Shown: piece by piece, positions 7,194 through 15,784 of the stretch
How the letters are laid out: every line of letters starts with the position of its first letter
Position numbering within the stretch: position 1 is the stretch's first letter
Origin: WLMZ01 sp038227995
GTDB lineage: Bacteria > Actinomycetota > Acidimicrobiia > Acidimicrobiales > Ilumatobacteraceae
Assembly (NCBI GenBank): GCA_038227995.1
Contig: JBBRPP010000031.1
Span: 4,540-68,539, forward strand
Length of the DNA: 64,000 nt
Direction: 5' to 3'
Notes under the pieces: generated by a model
Seen by the model: the letters and a program-made list of their open reading frames with translations, nothing else
Told to the model about the DNA's origin: nothing
The model's database searches: none
Translations under genes and position numbers: made by a program

Positions 7194-8951
7194 TCAGCGG
7201 CAGAGGTCGACGAGGTGCGCGACGGCTTCACCGACGGGTACGTCGACGCGTTCGCCGGTCTTGCGGTCCTTGACCTCGATCGTGCCGTTGGCAAGGCCCT
7301 TGCCGACGACCACGATCGTGGGGACGCCGAGTAGTTCGGCATCGTTGAACTTGACGCCCGGTGACGTGCCGGCGCGATCGTCGAGCAGGACCCGTAGGCC
7401 GGCCGCTTCCAGCGATACTGCGAGCTCTTCGGCGGCCGGGCCGGTGGGGTCGCTCGGCTTGCCGGTGATGACGATGTGCACATCGGCAGGCGCGATCTCT
7501 CGCGGCCAGCAGAGGCCCTTGTCGTCGGCAACCGTCTCGGCGATCGCGGCGACGGCGCGGGACACGCCGATGCCGTAGCTGCCCATCGTGACGACCTGCG
7601 TCTTGCCGTTCTGGTCGAGCACCGTCAGACCGAGCGCGGTCGCGTAGCGCCGCCCGAGCTGGAAGATGTGGCCGATCTCGATGCCCTTGGCGATCTCCAG
7701 CGGATTGCCGCATTTCGGACAGGGGTCGCCGCCGTGGATCTCAGCCGCCTCGATCACGCCGTCGGGTGTGAAGTCGCGGCCCATCGTCAGGTCGAGGACG
7801 TGCTTGCCCGGTTGGTCGGCGCCGGTGATCCACGCCGAGCCGTCGACGACGCGCGGGTCGACGAGGTAGCGAATGCCCGACGCGTTGTTCTCGCCCAGGG
7901 CACCGGGCCCGATGTAGCCCTTGACCAACGCGGGGTTCTTGGCGAAGTCCTCGGGCTCGAATGCAACGACTTCGGCCGGACCGACCTGGGCCTCGACTCG
8001 CTTCAGATCGACGTCACGGTCGCCGGGCAGGCCGATCGCCAACGCCGACGTGGTGCCGTCCGGGTGCTTGAGCTTGACGACCAGGTTCTTGAGTGTGTCC
8101 GCAGCTGTCCAGTCGCGGTCGGGGTGACGCAGATCGGCGCGCTCGTTGACGACGTTCACCAACGTCTCGATCGTCGGCGTGTCCGGTGTGTTCTCGACCC
8201 GCGCTGCAGGCAGACCGTCGAGCGGGATCGCGGCCGGCGGGCGAACCTGGACGGCTTCGGTGTTGGCCGCGTAGTCGCAGTGGGTGCAACGAACGAACGT
8301 GTCCTCGCCGACTTCGATCGGAGCCAGGAACTCTTCGCTCGCGGACCCACCCATCGCACCGCTGACGGCGGACACCATGACGAAGGGCAGGCCGAGCCGA
8401 TTGAAACAGCTGATGTATGCCTGACGGTGTTGCTCGTAGCTCTTCTCGAGGCCGGCGTCGTCGATGTCGAAGCTGTACGAGTCCTTCATCACGAACTCGC
8501 GCGTGCGCAGCAGGCCGGCGCGGGGACGAGCCTCATCGCGGTACTTGGTCTGGATCTGATAAATGTGCAAGGGCAGGTCCTTGTAACTGCTGTACAGGTC
8601 CTTCACCAGCAGCGTGAACATCTCTTCGTGCGTCGGCGCGAGCAGGAACTCGGCGCCGCGGCGGTCCTTGAGGCGAAACACGTTGTCGCCGTAGTCGGTC
8701 CAGCGGCCGCTGATCTCGTATGGCTCGCGGGGGAGCAGTGCGGGGAAGTGGACCTCCTGGAACCCGGCGGCGTCCATCTCTTCGCGCACGATGCGCTCGA
8801 CGTTGCGGTACACGATCCACCCGAGCGGCAACCACGTGTACCCGCCCGGCGCGGCGCGGCGGATGTAGCCGCCGCGGACCAGGAGGCGATGGCTCGGAAC
8901 CTCGGCGTCGGATGGATCCTCGCGCAGGGTGCGGAGAAACAACGTCGACAT
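7194..8951 (-). CDS. proS: Prolyl-tRNA synthetase
   Basis: A 585-residue class II aminoacyl-tRNA synthetase of the bacterial type, charging tRNA-Pro. Motif 1 lies around GGYIRRAAPGGYTWLPLG (residues 26-43), motif 2 in the TKYRDEARPRAG region (about 137), and motif 3 near the GSYGIGVSRAVAAIAE stretch (about 450). The YbaK-like editing insertion occupies roughly residues 230-400, and the anticodon-binding domain ends the protein. I start at the ATG giving MSTLFLRTLRED; a GTG nine bases upstream (8960) has a better-placed GAGG and is a serious alternative. It is divergent from rimP. Confidence 0.95.
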   Translation of the reverse strand: MSTLFLRTLREDPSDAEVPSHRLLVRGGYIRRAAPGGYTWLPLGWIVYRNVERIVREEMDAAGFQEVHFPALLPREPYEISGRWTDYGDNVFRLKDRRGAEFLLAPTHEEMFTLLVKDLYSSYKDLPLHIYQIQTKYRDEARPRAGLLRTREFVMKDSYSFDIDDAGLEKSYEQHRQAYISCFNRLGLPFVMVSAVSGAMGGSASEEFLAPIEVGEDTFVRCTHCDYAANTEAVQVRPPAAIPLDGLPAARVENTPDTPTIETLVNVVNERADLRHPDRDWTAADTLKNLVVKLKHPDGTTSALAIGLPGDRDVDLKRVEAQVGPAEVVAFEPEDFAKNPALVKGYIGPGALGENNASGIRYLVDPRVVDGSAWITGADQPGKHVLDLTMGRDFTPDGVIEAAEIHGGDPCPKCGNPLEIAKGIEIGHIFQLGRRYATALGLTVLDQNGKTQVVTMGSYGIGVSRAVAAIAETVADDKGLCWPREIAPADVHIVITGKPSDPTGPAAEELAVSLEAAGLRVLLDDRAGTSPGVKFNDAELLGVPTIVVVGKGLANGTIEVKDRKTGERVDVPVGEAVAHLVDLCR

Positions 8952-9025
8952 TCGCAGCACAGCAAACCTCACTGTTCGTCGGGGCTGGTGGGGTCCCGGA
9001 TGGCCGTTACCGCAGAGTAGCGGCG

Positions 9026-9053
9026 TCGGACGACTGTATCGGCCCGATATAGT
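9026..9053 (+). promoter_or_regulatory. Candidate promoter of the rimP-nusA-infB operon
   Basis: TCGGAC (9026-9031) and TATAGT (9048-9053) are separated by 16 bases. Transcription would start near 9060, about 24 bases before a terminator-like hairpin in the leader. The -10 is good and the -35 is weak. Confidence 0.4.
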
Positions 9054-9083
9054 TGCACCGCCCGAAGTTCGCACAACGACACA

Positions 9084-9113
9084 GGCGTGGGTCCAGACCC
9101 ACGCCTTTTGTTT
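9084..9113 (+). terminator. Attenuator-like hairpin with U-tract in the rimP leader
   Basis: GGCGTGGGT (9084-9092) pairs perfectly with ACCCACGCC (9097-9105) around a four-base loop and is followed by TTTTGTTT. This is a textbook intrinsic terminator, yet it lies in the 5' leader of rimP, about 58 bases before the start codon, with no rightward gene upstream. A regulatory premature terminator for the nusA operon is the natural reading. Confidence 0.7.
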
Positions 9114-9163
9114 CACATCGGCCCGATTCGGGCCCGGAATCGAGAAAAGAGGTGACCGCCACC

Positions 9164-9859
9164 ATGACCGAAATGAGCCCCGCCGAGCGCAAGAGCCTCA
9201 GCACCGTGACCGACAAGATCCTGGCACTCGTCACCCCCATCGTGACCGGTCTGAAGCTCGATCTGTACGACCTCGAGTGGAACGGTGGCATCCTCAAGAT
9301 CACGATCGACACGCCTCCCAACAGCGATGGCGGCGTCACCCTCGATCAACTGGCACTCGTCACTCGCCTCGTCGGTCGAGACTTCGATCACCACGATCCG
9401 ATCCCCGGCCACTACACGCTCGAAGTGAGCAGCCCCGGGCTCGAGCGCACGTTGCGCACGCCCGCCCATTTCCAGCGCGAGATCGGCAAGACGGTCAACA
9501 TCCGGCTGCGTTCCACGGTCAACGGCGAGCGCCGCCTCAACGGCGTGCTGATCGCAGCCGACGACGACACAGCGACCATCCGCCTCGACGACAAAGATCT
9601 CTCGGAACGGGTGATCACGTTGTCCACCATCGATCGCGCTCGCACCGTCTTCCAGTGGGAGAAGGGCGAGAAGCTGACGCCCAGCACCGGCTCACCCAAG
9701 AAGGCCGCCGGAACGAAGGCAGCTGGACCGAAGGCCGCAGCACGCGGCGCACAGGCCGGCGCCGGCAAGAACAAATCCGGAAAGAACAACGCGGACAAGC
9801 CTGCCCCCGGCCCGTCCGACGAACTTGATTCACCTATCGAACAGGAGGCGACCGCATGA
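9164..9859 (+). CDS. rimP: Ribosome maturation factor RimP
   Basis: A 231-residue RimP, needed for 30S subunit maturation. The N-terminal alpha/beta domain runs to about residue 85 (LDLYDLEWNGGILKITID), followed by the conserved LEVSSPGLERTLRTPAHF segment and an Sm-like C-terminal domain (GVLIAADDDTATIRL). The last 60 or so residues are a Lys/Ala/Gly-rich tail (KKAAGTKAAGPKAA) not found in shorter homologues and probably disordered. An AGAGGTG lies nine bases before the ATG. Its stop overlaps the nusA start as ATGA. Confidence 0.93.
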   Translation: MTEMSPAERKSLSTVTDKILALVTPIVTGLKLDLYDLEWNGGILKITIDTPPNSDGGVTLDQLALVTRLVGRDFDHHDPIPGHYTLEVSSPGLERTLRTPAHFQREIGKTVNIRLRSTVNGERRLNGVLIAADDDTATIRLDDKDLSERVITLSTIDRARTVFQWEKGEKLTPSTGSPKKAAGTKAAGPKAAARGAQAGAGKNKSGKNNADKPAPGPSDELDSPIEQEATA

Positions 9860-11079
9860 GTGGTCTCGACATGGCAGAAGCCGTCCGCATGCTTGCCGCG
9901 GACAAGGGAATTTCCGTTGACACGCTGCTGCAGGTGCTTGCAGATGCTCTGGTCAGCGCGTACAAGCGGCGGCCGAACGCGGCCGACGAGGCGGAAGTGC
10001 AGATCGACGCCGACACGATGGACATCCGCATCATCGCGTACGACATCGACGAAGACGGCAACTGGGTCAACGCTCGCGACGACACTCCCGACGACATGGG
10101 CCGCATCGCCGCCCAGACCTTCCGCCAGGTGCTCAACCAGCGCATCCGCGAGGCCGAGCGCGATCGCAAGTTCGAGGAATACGCGAACCGCGAGGGCGAC
10201 ATCGTCACCGGCATCATCCAGCAGACCGACAGCCGCTACACACTGCTCGACCTCGGTCGCGTCGAAGCACTGCTGCCGCAAGCCGAGCAGGTGCAGTTCG
10301 AGCGCCCCGAGCCCGGCGGCCGCGTCAAGGCCTACATCGTCGAGGTCCGCAAGACCGCCAAGGGTCCGCAGATCGTCGTCAGCCGCACGCACCCGGGTCT
10401 GATCAAGCGCCTGTTCGAGCTCGAGGTTCCCGAGATCGCCGACGGCGTCGTCGAGATCAAGGCGTGTGCCCGCGAACCAGGGCACCGCACCAAGATCGCG
10501 GTGTGGAGCAACGACAGCAACGTCGATCCGGTTGGCGCCTGCGTCGGTGCTCGCGGCGGTCGCGTCCGCATGGTCGTCAACGAATTGCGCGGCGAGAAGA
10601 TCGACATCGTCCCGTTCAGCGAGGACTTCCCCGACTTCATCGCCAAGGCGCTGTCACCAGCCAAGGTCACCCACGTGATCGTCAGCGAAGACGGCACCCA
10701 GGCCGACGTCATCGTCCCCGACCACCAGCTGTCGCTGGCGATCGGTAAGGAAGGCCAGAACGCTCGACTCGCTGCCCGCCTCACCGGCGTCCGCATCGAC
10801 ATCCGTGGTGAGAGCCAGCCGATGGATCACCACGACGCCGAGGACTATGCCGAGGGCGAATGGGTCGAGAACGCGACCACCGGCAAGATGGAATGGCACA
10901 ACGCCGACGGCACCGTCGTCAGCGCTGACGAGTGGCAGGCCGAGGTCGAAGGCACGTCGGTGCCTGCGGAGGCTGTTGCGGAAGCACCAGCCGAAGCGAC
11001 GCCGGATGCACCCACGGAACCAGCCGCGACGGACGACTCCGCAGCGGCAGAAGCAGTGGGTGACCCCGTTGAGCCCTGA
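9856..11079 (+). CDS. nusA: Transcription termination/antitermination factor NusA
   Basis: A 407-residue NusA that binds RNA polymerase and modulates pausing and termination. The order is an N-terminal RNAP-binding domain (residues 1-125), S1 (about 130-200, beginning REGDIVTGIIQQ), KH1 (about 220-280, with the GACVGARGGRVRMV loop) and KH2 (about 290-320, IGKEGQNARLAARLTG). The remainder is an acidic Ala/Glu-rich tail, in place of the E. coli acidic repeats. It overlaps rimP by four bases and ylxR by 20 bases, so translation is coupled. NusA acting on the leader hairpin is a possible feedback loop. Confidence 0.95.
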   Translation: MSGLDMAEAVRMLAADKGISVDTLLQVLADALVSAYKRRPNAADEAEVQIDADTMDIRIIAYDIDEDGNWVNARDDTPDDMGRIAAQTFRQVLNQRIREAERDRKFEEYANREGDIVTGIIQQTDSRYTLLDLGRVEALLPQAEQVQFERPEPGGRVKAYIVEVRKTAKGPQIVVSRTHPGLIKRLFELEVPEIADGVVEIKACAREPGHRTKIAVWSNDSNVDPVGACVGARGGRVRMVVNELRGEKIDIVPFSEDFPDFIAKALSPAKVTHVIVSEDGTQADVIVPDHQLSLAIGKEGQNARLAARLTGVRIDIRGESQPMDHHDAEDYAEGEWVENATTGKMEWHNADGTVVSADEWQAEVEGTSVPAEAVAEAPAEATPDAPTEPAATDDSAAAEAVGDPVEP

Positions 11080-11353
11080 CGTCGCGACTCCTCAGCGCAC
11101 GTGCGTTGGTTGCCGGTCCAAGCGGCCGCAAACTGAACTCGTGCGTTGTGCGCTGACCGTCGATGGCACTCCTGTCATCAGCCGGACAGCTGCGGGTCGC
11201 GGAGCATGGCTCTGCACACGGCAGACGACCTGTCTGCAGCAAGCAATCAAACGACGTGGATTCGAGCGAGCGTGGAAGCGCCCGGTCGCCACAACCGAAT
11301 ACGACTCTCTGACAATCGCATACGAAGCGATGACGAAGAACATGGAAAACTAA
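11060..11353 (+). CDS. ylxR: YlxR family RNA-binding protein
   Basis: A 97-residue YlxR (DUF448) protein with the signature RTCVGCRSKRPQTELVR near residue 14 and the GRGAWLC motif near 50. The gene is nested in the usual nusA-ylxR-infB order. Structural work on the family shows an RNA-binding-like surface, and members have been proposed to act on RNase P or transcription. The start is uncertain: a GTG at 11060 lies within the end of nusA, and an in-frame TTG at 11069 is the alternative. Translation coupled to nusA is likely. Confidence 0.85.
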   Translation: MTPLSPDVATPQRTCVGCRSKRPQTELVRCALTVDGTPVISRTAAGRGAWLCTRQTTCLQQAIKRRGFERAWKRPVATTEYDSLTIAYEAMTKNMEN

Positions 11354-11409
11354 GCAGCGCTGGCCGGTCCGCCGGTTCAGCGCAACACCACGAAAGGGCT
11401 GTACTGGTC

Positions 11410-14400
11410 TTGTCGAAGAACATGCGGATGCACGAGCTCGCCAAAGAGCTCGGGATGACCAACGTAGAGATCATGGATCTCTCCAACGCGATGGGCGTCG
11501 GAGCGAAGAGCCATTCCTCCACCATCATCGAGCAGCAGGCCGACCGCATCCGTCGGCGCGCCGAGCGCGACGGCCTGACGCGGCCCGAACAGCCTGAGGA
11601 AGCGAAGGCGGCGAAGAAAACCGCGGCCAAGAAGACTGCTGCCAAGAAGGGTGCAGAGGCGCCAGCCGAGGCTCCTTCGGCCGACGTCTCCAGCGAGCCG
11701 ACCCCGCCGGTCATGAAGGCCGAGGCACCCGTTGTCGCTGCGCCGGTCGTTGCCGTCGAACCCGTGGTTGCAGCCCCGACGCCCGCTCCACCCGAGCCCG
11801 CCCCGGCGCGTGAAGCAGTCGCTGCCGCTCCCGTGGCTCCGGCAGCGCCGGCCCCGGTCGTCGAGCCCGTCGTTGTCGCCGTACCCGCGCCGGTCGTCGA
11901 GGCTCCTGCGGCCGCTCCCGCCGCTCCCGCCGCTGCCGTCGCTCAGCCCGCACCAGCAGCACCGGCCGCTGCCGCTGCCGCTGCCGCCCCGCCGACGCCC
12001 GCGCCGGCCGAGAGCGAGCATCGCTTCATCTCCAGTACCCGAACGACCGAACCCGCTCGGCCGGCGTTCAGCGCATCGTCCGGAGTCGCGGCCCGTCCTC
12101 TGCCGACACAAAGCCAAGGTCAGGGCCAGCCGTCAACAGCTCCTGCTGCGTCCGCGTCGGGTCAGGCACCGACACAGCAGCGCCCGACGCCTGCCGGCAT
12201 GCCGCCCGCACGTCCCGCCGGTCCTCCGCCCGGTCGCCCGACGTCCACGTCCGGTCGTCCGATCCCGCCGCCTCCCGGCAGTGGTGGCCGTCCGGTCTCG
12301 GCGACCGGTCGTCCGATCCCACCGCCTCCCGGCAGCGCTCGTCCGGCAGCTCCCGGTGCACGCCCCGGCAACAGCTTCTCGCCGCGTCCGGGTGGCCCGG
12401 CCGGTCGTCCCACCGGTGGCCCCGGTGGTCCGCGTCCCGGTGGCGGCTTCGCGCCGCGCACCGGCGGTCCCGGCGGCGCACGTCCCGGTGGTCCCGCAGG
12501 CGCTCGTCCCGGTGGTGGCTACCCAGCTCGTCCCGGTGGCCCGGGTGCGGGTGGCCCAGGCAGTGGTCCTCCCGGTGGCAATGGCGGGCCGCGCCCCAGT
12601 GGCCAGCGCCGCGCACCGCGCAAGAGCAAGAGCCGTCGTCGTCGTCGTGACTTCAACGAGCTGCAGCCGCAGTCGATGGGCAACTACACGAACAGTGATG
12701 CGCCCGTCCCCGAAGGCACGATCATCGTCGAGCGTGGTGTCTCGGCCCAGGAGTTCGCTCCGAAGCTGAACCGTACGCCCGCCGACGTCATCCGGTTCCT
12801 CCTCAACAACGGTGAGATGATCACCGCGACGATGACCCTCGCCGACGAGCAGATGGAACTGTTCGCGCTCGAGGTCGGCGCCGATCTGCTGCTGGTCGAG
12901 GCCGGCCAGCAGGAAGAGATGGAGCTCCAGGCGCTGTTCGACGACAGTGACGACGATGACGAAGAAGCGCAGGTTCCCCGCGCCCCTGTCATCACCGTCA
13001 TGGGTCACGTCGACCACGGCAAGACCACGCTGCTCGACAAGATCCGTCACGCCAACGTCGTGTCGGGCGAAGCCGGTGGCATCACCCAGCACATCGGTGC
13101 ATACAAGGTCATGACCGACGGCGGCCGCGAGGTCACCTTCATCGACACCCCGGGTCACGCAGCCTTCTCGAAGATGCGTGCTCGTGGTGCTCAGGTCACC
13201 GACATCGTCGTGTTGATGGTGGCGGCCGACGACGGTGTCATGCCGCAGACGATCGAGGCCATCAACCACGCCAAGGCGGCCGACGTGCCGATCGTGGTCG
13301 CATTGAACAAGATCGACAAGGACAACGCCGATCCGCAGCGCGTGCTGGCTCAACTCGCCGAGCACGAACTCGTCCCCGAATCGTGGGGCGGTGACACGAT
13401 CGTCGTCGAGATGTCGGCCAGCCAGAATCTGGGCATCGACGATCTGCTCGAGCAGCTTGCTGCCGTCGCCGAACTCGAAGAGTTGACCGCCAATCCGACG
13501 GGCCGGGCCAAGGGCATCGTGCTCGAAGCCAAGCTCGACACGGGCCGTGGTCCTGTTGCGACGATCCTCGTCGACAAGGGCACACTGAAGGTCGGCGACC
13601 CGATCGTCGCCGGCGGTGCGTGGGGCAAGGTCCGCGCGCTCATCAACGACAAGGGCGAGCAGGTCAAAGAGGCCGGCCCGTCCACGCCGGTACAGGTGCT
13701 CGGTCTGTCCGCAGTGCCGAACGCCGGTGACGAGTTCCGTGCCGCCGCAAACGAGAAGACGGCCCGCCTCGTCGGCGAAGCACGTCAGCAGCGGGCGACC
13801 CTCATCAACCAGCGCGGCGATGCTCGTGTGCAGCGCGGCGTCAAGCTCGAAGACATCTTCAGCCAGATCCAGGCCGGCGAAGTGGCGACGCTGAACCTCG
13901 TCCTCAAGGCCGACGTCAACGGATCCCTCGAAGCCGTCACCGAGAGCCTGCGCCGTCTCGAGCGCGAGACCGTCAAGCTCGCGTTCGTCCAGCGCGGTGT
14001 CGGTGGCATCACCGAGAACGACATCATGATCGCGTCGACCACCAACGCGACCCTGATCGGCTTCAACGTTCGTCCCGATCGCAAGGCCCGCGAGATGGCC
14101 GCCAGCGAAGGCGTCGAGATCCGCACCTACGAGATCATCTACAAGCTGCTCGAAGACATCGAGCGGGCGATGGTCGGCATGCTCGCTCCCGAGTACGAAG
14201 AAGTGGTCACCGGCGAAGCCGAAGTGCGCGAGGTCTTCCGCGTCCCACGCATCGGCGGCATCGCTGGTTGCTACGTTCGCTCCGGCTCGATCACGCGTGG
14301 CACCAAGGTGCGCTTCCTTCGCGAAGGCGTCATCATCTGGAAGGGCAGCATCACGTCGCTCAAGCGCTTCAAGGAAGATGCCCGCGAAGTTCGCGAGGGC

Positions 14401-14493
14401 TTCGAATGCGGTATCGGCCTCAGCGACTTCCAGGACCTGAAGCCCGGTGACCTGATCGAGACCTTCGAAGAGCGCGAGATCAAGCAGGTGTGA
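11410..14493 (+). CDS. infB: Translation initiation factor IF-2
   Basis: A 1027-residue IF-2, longer than the E. coli protein because of its linker. The IF2_N helix-turn motif (MRMHELAKELGMTN) is at residues 5-18. A Pro/Ala-rich then Gly/Pro/Arg-rich linker covers about 100-410, and a basic KSKSRRRRR patch follows. The GTPase domain has G1 GHVDHGKTT at about 532, G3 DTPGH about 578, and G4 NKID about 632. Domains III and IV follow, ending with the conserved initiator-tRNA-binding C2 region. The start is taken as TTG at 11410, giving the usual MSKNMR beginning, with AAAGGG 11 bases upstream; the ATG at 11422 is possible. It delivers fMet-tRNA to the 30S subunit. Confidence 0.95.
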   Translation: MSKNMRMHELAKELGMTNVEIMDLSNAMGVGAKSHSSTIIEQQADRIRRRAERDGLTRPEQPEEAKAAKKTAAKKTAAKKGAEAPAEAPSADVSSEPTPPVMKAEAPVVAAPVVAVEPVVAAPTPAPPEPAPAREAVAAAPVAPAAPAPVVEPVVVAVPAPVVEAPAAAPAAPAAAVAQPAPAAPAAAAAAAAPPTPAPAESEHRFISSTRTTEPARPAFSASSGVAARPLPTQSQGQGQPSTAPAASASGQAPTQQRPTPAGMPPARPAGPPPGRPTSTSGRPIPPPPGSGGRPVSATGRPIPPPPGSARPAAPGARPGNSFSPRPGGPAGRPTGGPGGPRPGGGFAPRTGGPGGARPGGPAGARPGGGYPARPGGPGAGGPGSGPPGGNGGPRPSGQRRAPRKSKSRRRRRDFNELQPQSMGNYTNSDAPVPEGTIIVERGVSAQEFAPKLNRTPADVIRFLLNNGEMITATMTLADEQMELFALEVGADLLLVEAGQQEEMELQALFDDSDDDDEEAQVPRAPVITVMGHVDHGKTTLLDKIRHANVVSGEAGGITQHIGAYKVMTDGGREVTFIDTPGHAAFSKMRARGAQVTDIVVLMVAADDGVMPQTIEAINHAKAADVPIVVALNKIDKDNADPQRVLAQLAEHELVPESWGGDTIVVEMSASQNLGIDDLLEQLAAVAELEELTANPTGRAKGIVLEAKLDTGRGPVATILVDKGTLKVGDPIVAGGAWGKVRALINDKGEQVKEAGPSTPVQVLGLSAVPNAGDEFRAAANEKTARLVGEARQQRATLINQRGDARVQRGVKLEDIFSQIQAGEVATLNLVLKADVNGSLEAVTESLRRLERETVKLAFVQRGVGGITENDIMIASTTNATLIGFNVRPDRKAREMAASEGVEIRTYEIIYKLLEDIERAMVGMLAPEYEEVVTGEAEVREVFRVPRIGGIAGCYVRSGSITRGTKVRFLREGVIIWKGSITSLKRFKEDAREVREGFECGIGLSDFQDLKPGDLIETFEEREIKQV

Positions 14494-14499
14494 TCGATT

Positions 14500-14525
14500 C
14501 GTGCCGATGGTCACCCATCGGCACG
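14500..14525 (+). terminator. Hairpin terminator after infB
   Basis: CGTGCCGATGG (14500-14510) and CCATCGGCACG (14515-14525) form a perfect 11-bp stem with a TCAC loop, seven bases after the infB stop. The following bases are AATCATT rather than a clean U-tract, so efficiency is uncertain. It separates the nusA operon from the DsbA-like gene. Confidence 0.6.
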
Positions 14526-14561
14526 GAATCATTCCTCGGGCCCCAGCGTTAGCTTGGTCCT

Positions 14562-15200
14562 ATGGCTGATCTCGAGTTCTTCTTCGATCCGGTGTGCCCG
14601 TTCGCCTGGATCACGTCACGTTGGGTCACCGAGGTTCAGCAGTTGCGCGACTACGACGTGAATTGGCGCTTCATCTCGCTGGCCGTCATCAACGAGGATC
14701 TTGTCGCTGATTGGTACACGCCCGAGTACAAGGCGGGCCACTACGCCGGTCTGCAGGGCCTTCGCGTTGCCGATGCGCTGCGCGTGACGGCCGGAAATGA
14801 TGCCGTGGCGCGCTTCTACACCGACCTCGGCACGGCCATCCACGTCGACGGGCGGCGCAAAGAACTCGCCACCGATGCCCGCGGCGTGGTCAAGGGGCTG
14901 CTCGCCGAAGCCGGCTTCGACACCTCGCTGACCGATGCGATGGACGACGACTCCCACGACGCATATATCCGCAGCGAGACAGCACTCGCATTCGAGCGCA
15001 CGGGCAAGGATGTCGGCACGCCAATCCTCACCTTCCATCCCGGTGCCGCTGACGAGAACAGCTTCTTCGGCCCGGTGATCTCGAAGGCGCCGCGCGGCGA
15101 GGAAGCATTGAAGCTGTGGGACGCGATCGAAGTGATCGCACTCACGCCGAGCATGTCCGAGCTCAAGCGCTCGAACCGGGCCCGCCTCGACTTCACCTGA
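14562..15200 (+). CDS. DsbA-family protein related to mycothiol-dependent nitroreductase
   Basis: A 212-residue thioredoxin-fold protein closely resembling the actinobacterial mycothiol-dependent nitroreductase Rv2466c: FFFDPVCPFAWITSRW at residues 6-21, NWRFISLAVINED near 35-47, the DVGTPILTF cis-Pro region near 150, and FFGPVISKAPRGEEALKLWD near the end. Rv2466c has a Cys-Pro-Trp-Cys active site. Here the second Cys is Ala (Cys12-Pro-Phe-Ala15), leaving one nucleophilic Cys, which would favour mycothiol-mixed-disulfide chemistry over intramolecular disulfide exchange. A TTAGCT box at 14549-14554 lies seven bases before the ATG, so the mRNA may be leaderless. Confidence 0.8.
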   Translation: MADLEFFFDPVCPFAWITSRWVTEVQQLRDYDVNWRFISLAVINEDLVADWYTPEYKAGHYAGLQGLRVADALRVTAGNDAVARFYTDLGTAIHVDGRRKELATDARGVVKGLLAEAGFDTSLTDAMDDDSHDAYIRSETALAFERTGKDVGTPILTFHPGAADENSFFGPVISKAPRGEEALKLWDAIEVIALTPSMSELKRSNRARLDFT

Positions 15201-15266
15201 GCTTCGAGTGCGGTCGCCCGCGCGGTGAAACTCTGGATCGGGCTGTGACCAGCTGCGGATAGGGTC

Positions 15267-15329
15267 ATGACCATGTACGTTCACCCCGAAATCGAAGTGT
15301 TGAACGTTGAACGGACGTGGATCTCATGA
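15267..15329 (+). CDS. Short ORF (20 aa) translationally coupled to rbfA
   Basis: An ATG at 15267, preceded by AGGG, opens a 20-codon frame whose TGA (15327-15329) overlaps the rbfA ATG as ATGA. The peptide begins MTMYVHPEIEV and ends in WIS. I recognise no family. It occupies the slot where many bacteria carry ylxP between infB and rbfA, but is far too short to be that protein. It may be a coupling or leader ORF, or chance. Confidence 0.3.
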   Translation: MTMYVHPEIEVLNVERTWIS

Positions 15330-15784
15330 GCAAGCCAGTACGCAAGCGCACCTCAGCGCCGAGCCAGCACCGCTATCCACGCGAAGCTCGACTCAGCCAG
15401 TCGCTGCGACAGGTCATCGCCGAGGAACTGACGGCGATCGATGACGAGCGTCTCGATCTCGTCACGATCACCTCCATCGACGTCGACCCTGAGATGAATC
15501 GGGCGATCGTGTTCTTCGACTCGCTTCGCGGCGAGGCCGGCGACGCCGAGATCCTCGAGGGCTTGGCTCGTTATCGCGTGCGTCTGCAAGCATCGGTCGC
15601 CCGCCAGATCCGCTCGAAGAAGACGCCGATCCTCGAGTTCCGGCCCGACGAGGTCATCCGTGCTGCTGACCGGATCGAGAAGATCCTGCGCGAGAACCCG
15701 AGCCCAGCCGTTACCGTCGACGCAGCTGTCGCGGACGATGACGAACGCGGCGGTGCCGTCGAAGCAGCCGATGGCGAGGCGTAG
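15326..15784 (+). CDS. rbfA: Ribosome-binding factor A
   Basis: A 152-residue RbfA with the single KH-like domain: RYPREARLSQSLRQVIAEEL (residues 16-35), LVTITSIDVDPEMNRAIVFF (45-64) and the C-terminal LEFRPDEVIRAADRIEKIL. It binds 16S rRNA helix 1 during 30S maturation and cold adaptation. An acidic Ala/Asp-rich tail of about 25 residues follows. The ATG at 15326 overlaps the preceding short ORF; a GTG at 15317 is an alternative. Its 3' end overlaps the truB start by 14 bases. Confidence 0.92.
   Translation: MSKPVRKRTSAPSQHRYPREARLSQSLRQVIAEELTAIDDERLDLVTITSIDVDPEMNRAIVFFDSLRGEAGDAEILEGLARYRVRLQASVARQIRSKKTPILEFRPDEVIRAADRIEKILRENPSPAVTVDAAVADDDERGGAVEAADGEA

Noticed and set aside
7476..9020. 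Long open frame on the plus strand opposite proS (over 500 codons).
   Set aside because: It is the antisense shadow of a perfectly conserved synthetase; the translation is Arg/Asp/Val-rich with no domain signature, as expected in high-GC DNA.
8952..9163. A T-box or other tRNA-sensing leader for proS, or a tRNA gene, in the proS-rimP gap.
   Set aside because: No T-box core sequence or cloverleaf was found; the only hairpin points towards rimP and has a terminator shape for the plus strand.
12133..14532. Open frame of about 800 codons on the minus strand opposite infB.
   Set aside because: IF-2 is unambiguous on the plus strand; the opposite frame is a repeat-rich translation caused by the Gly/Pro/Ala linker codons.
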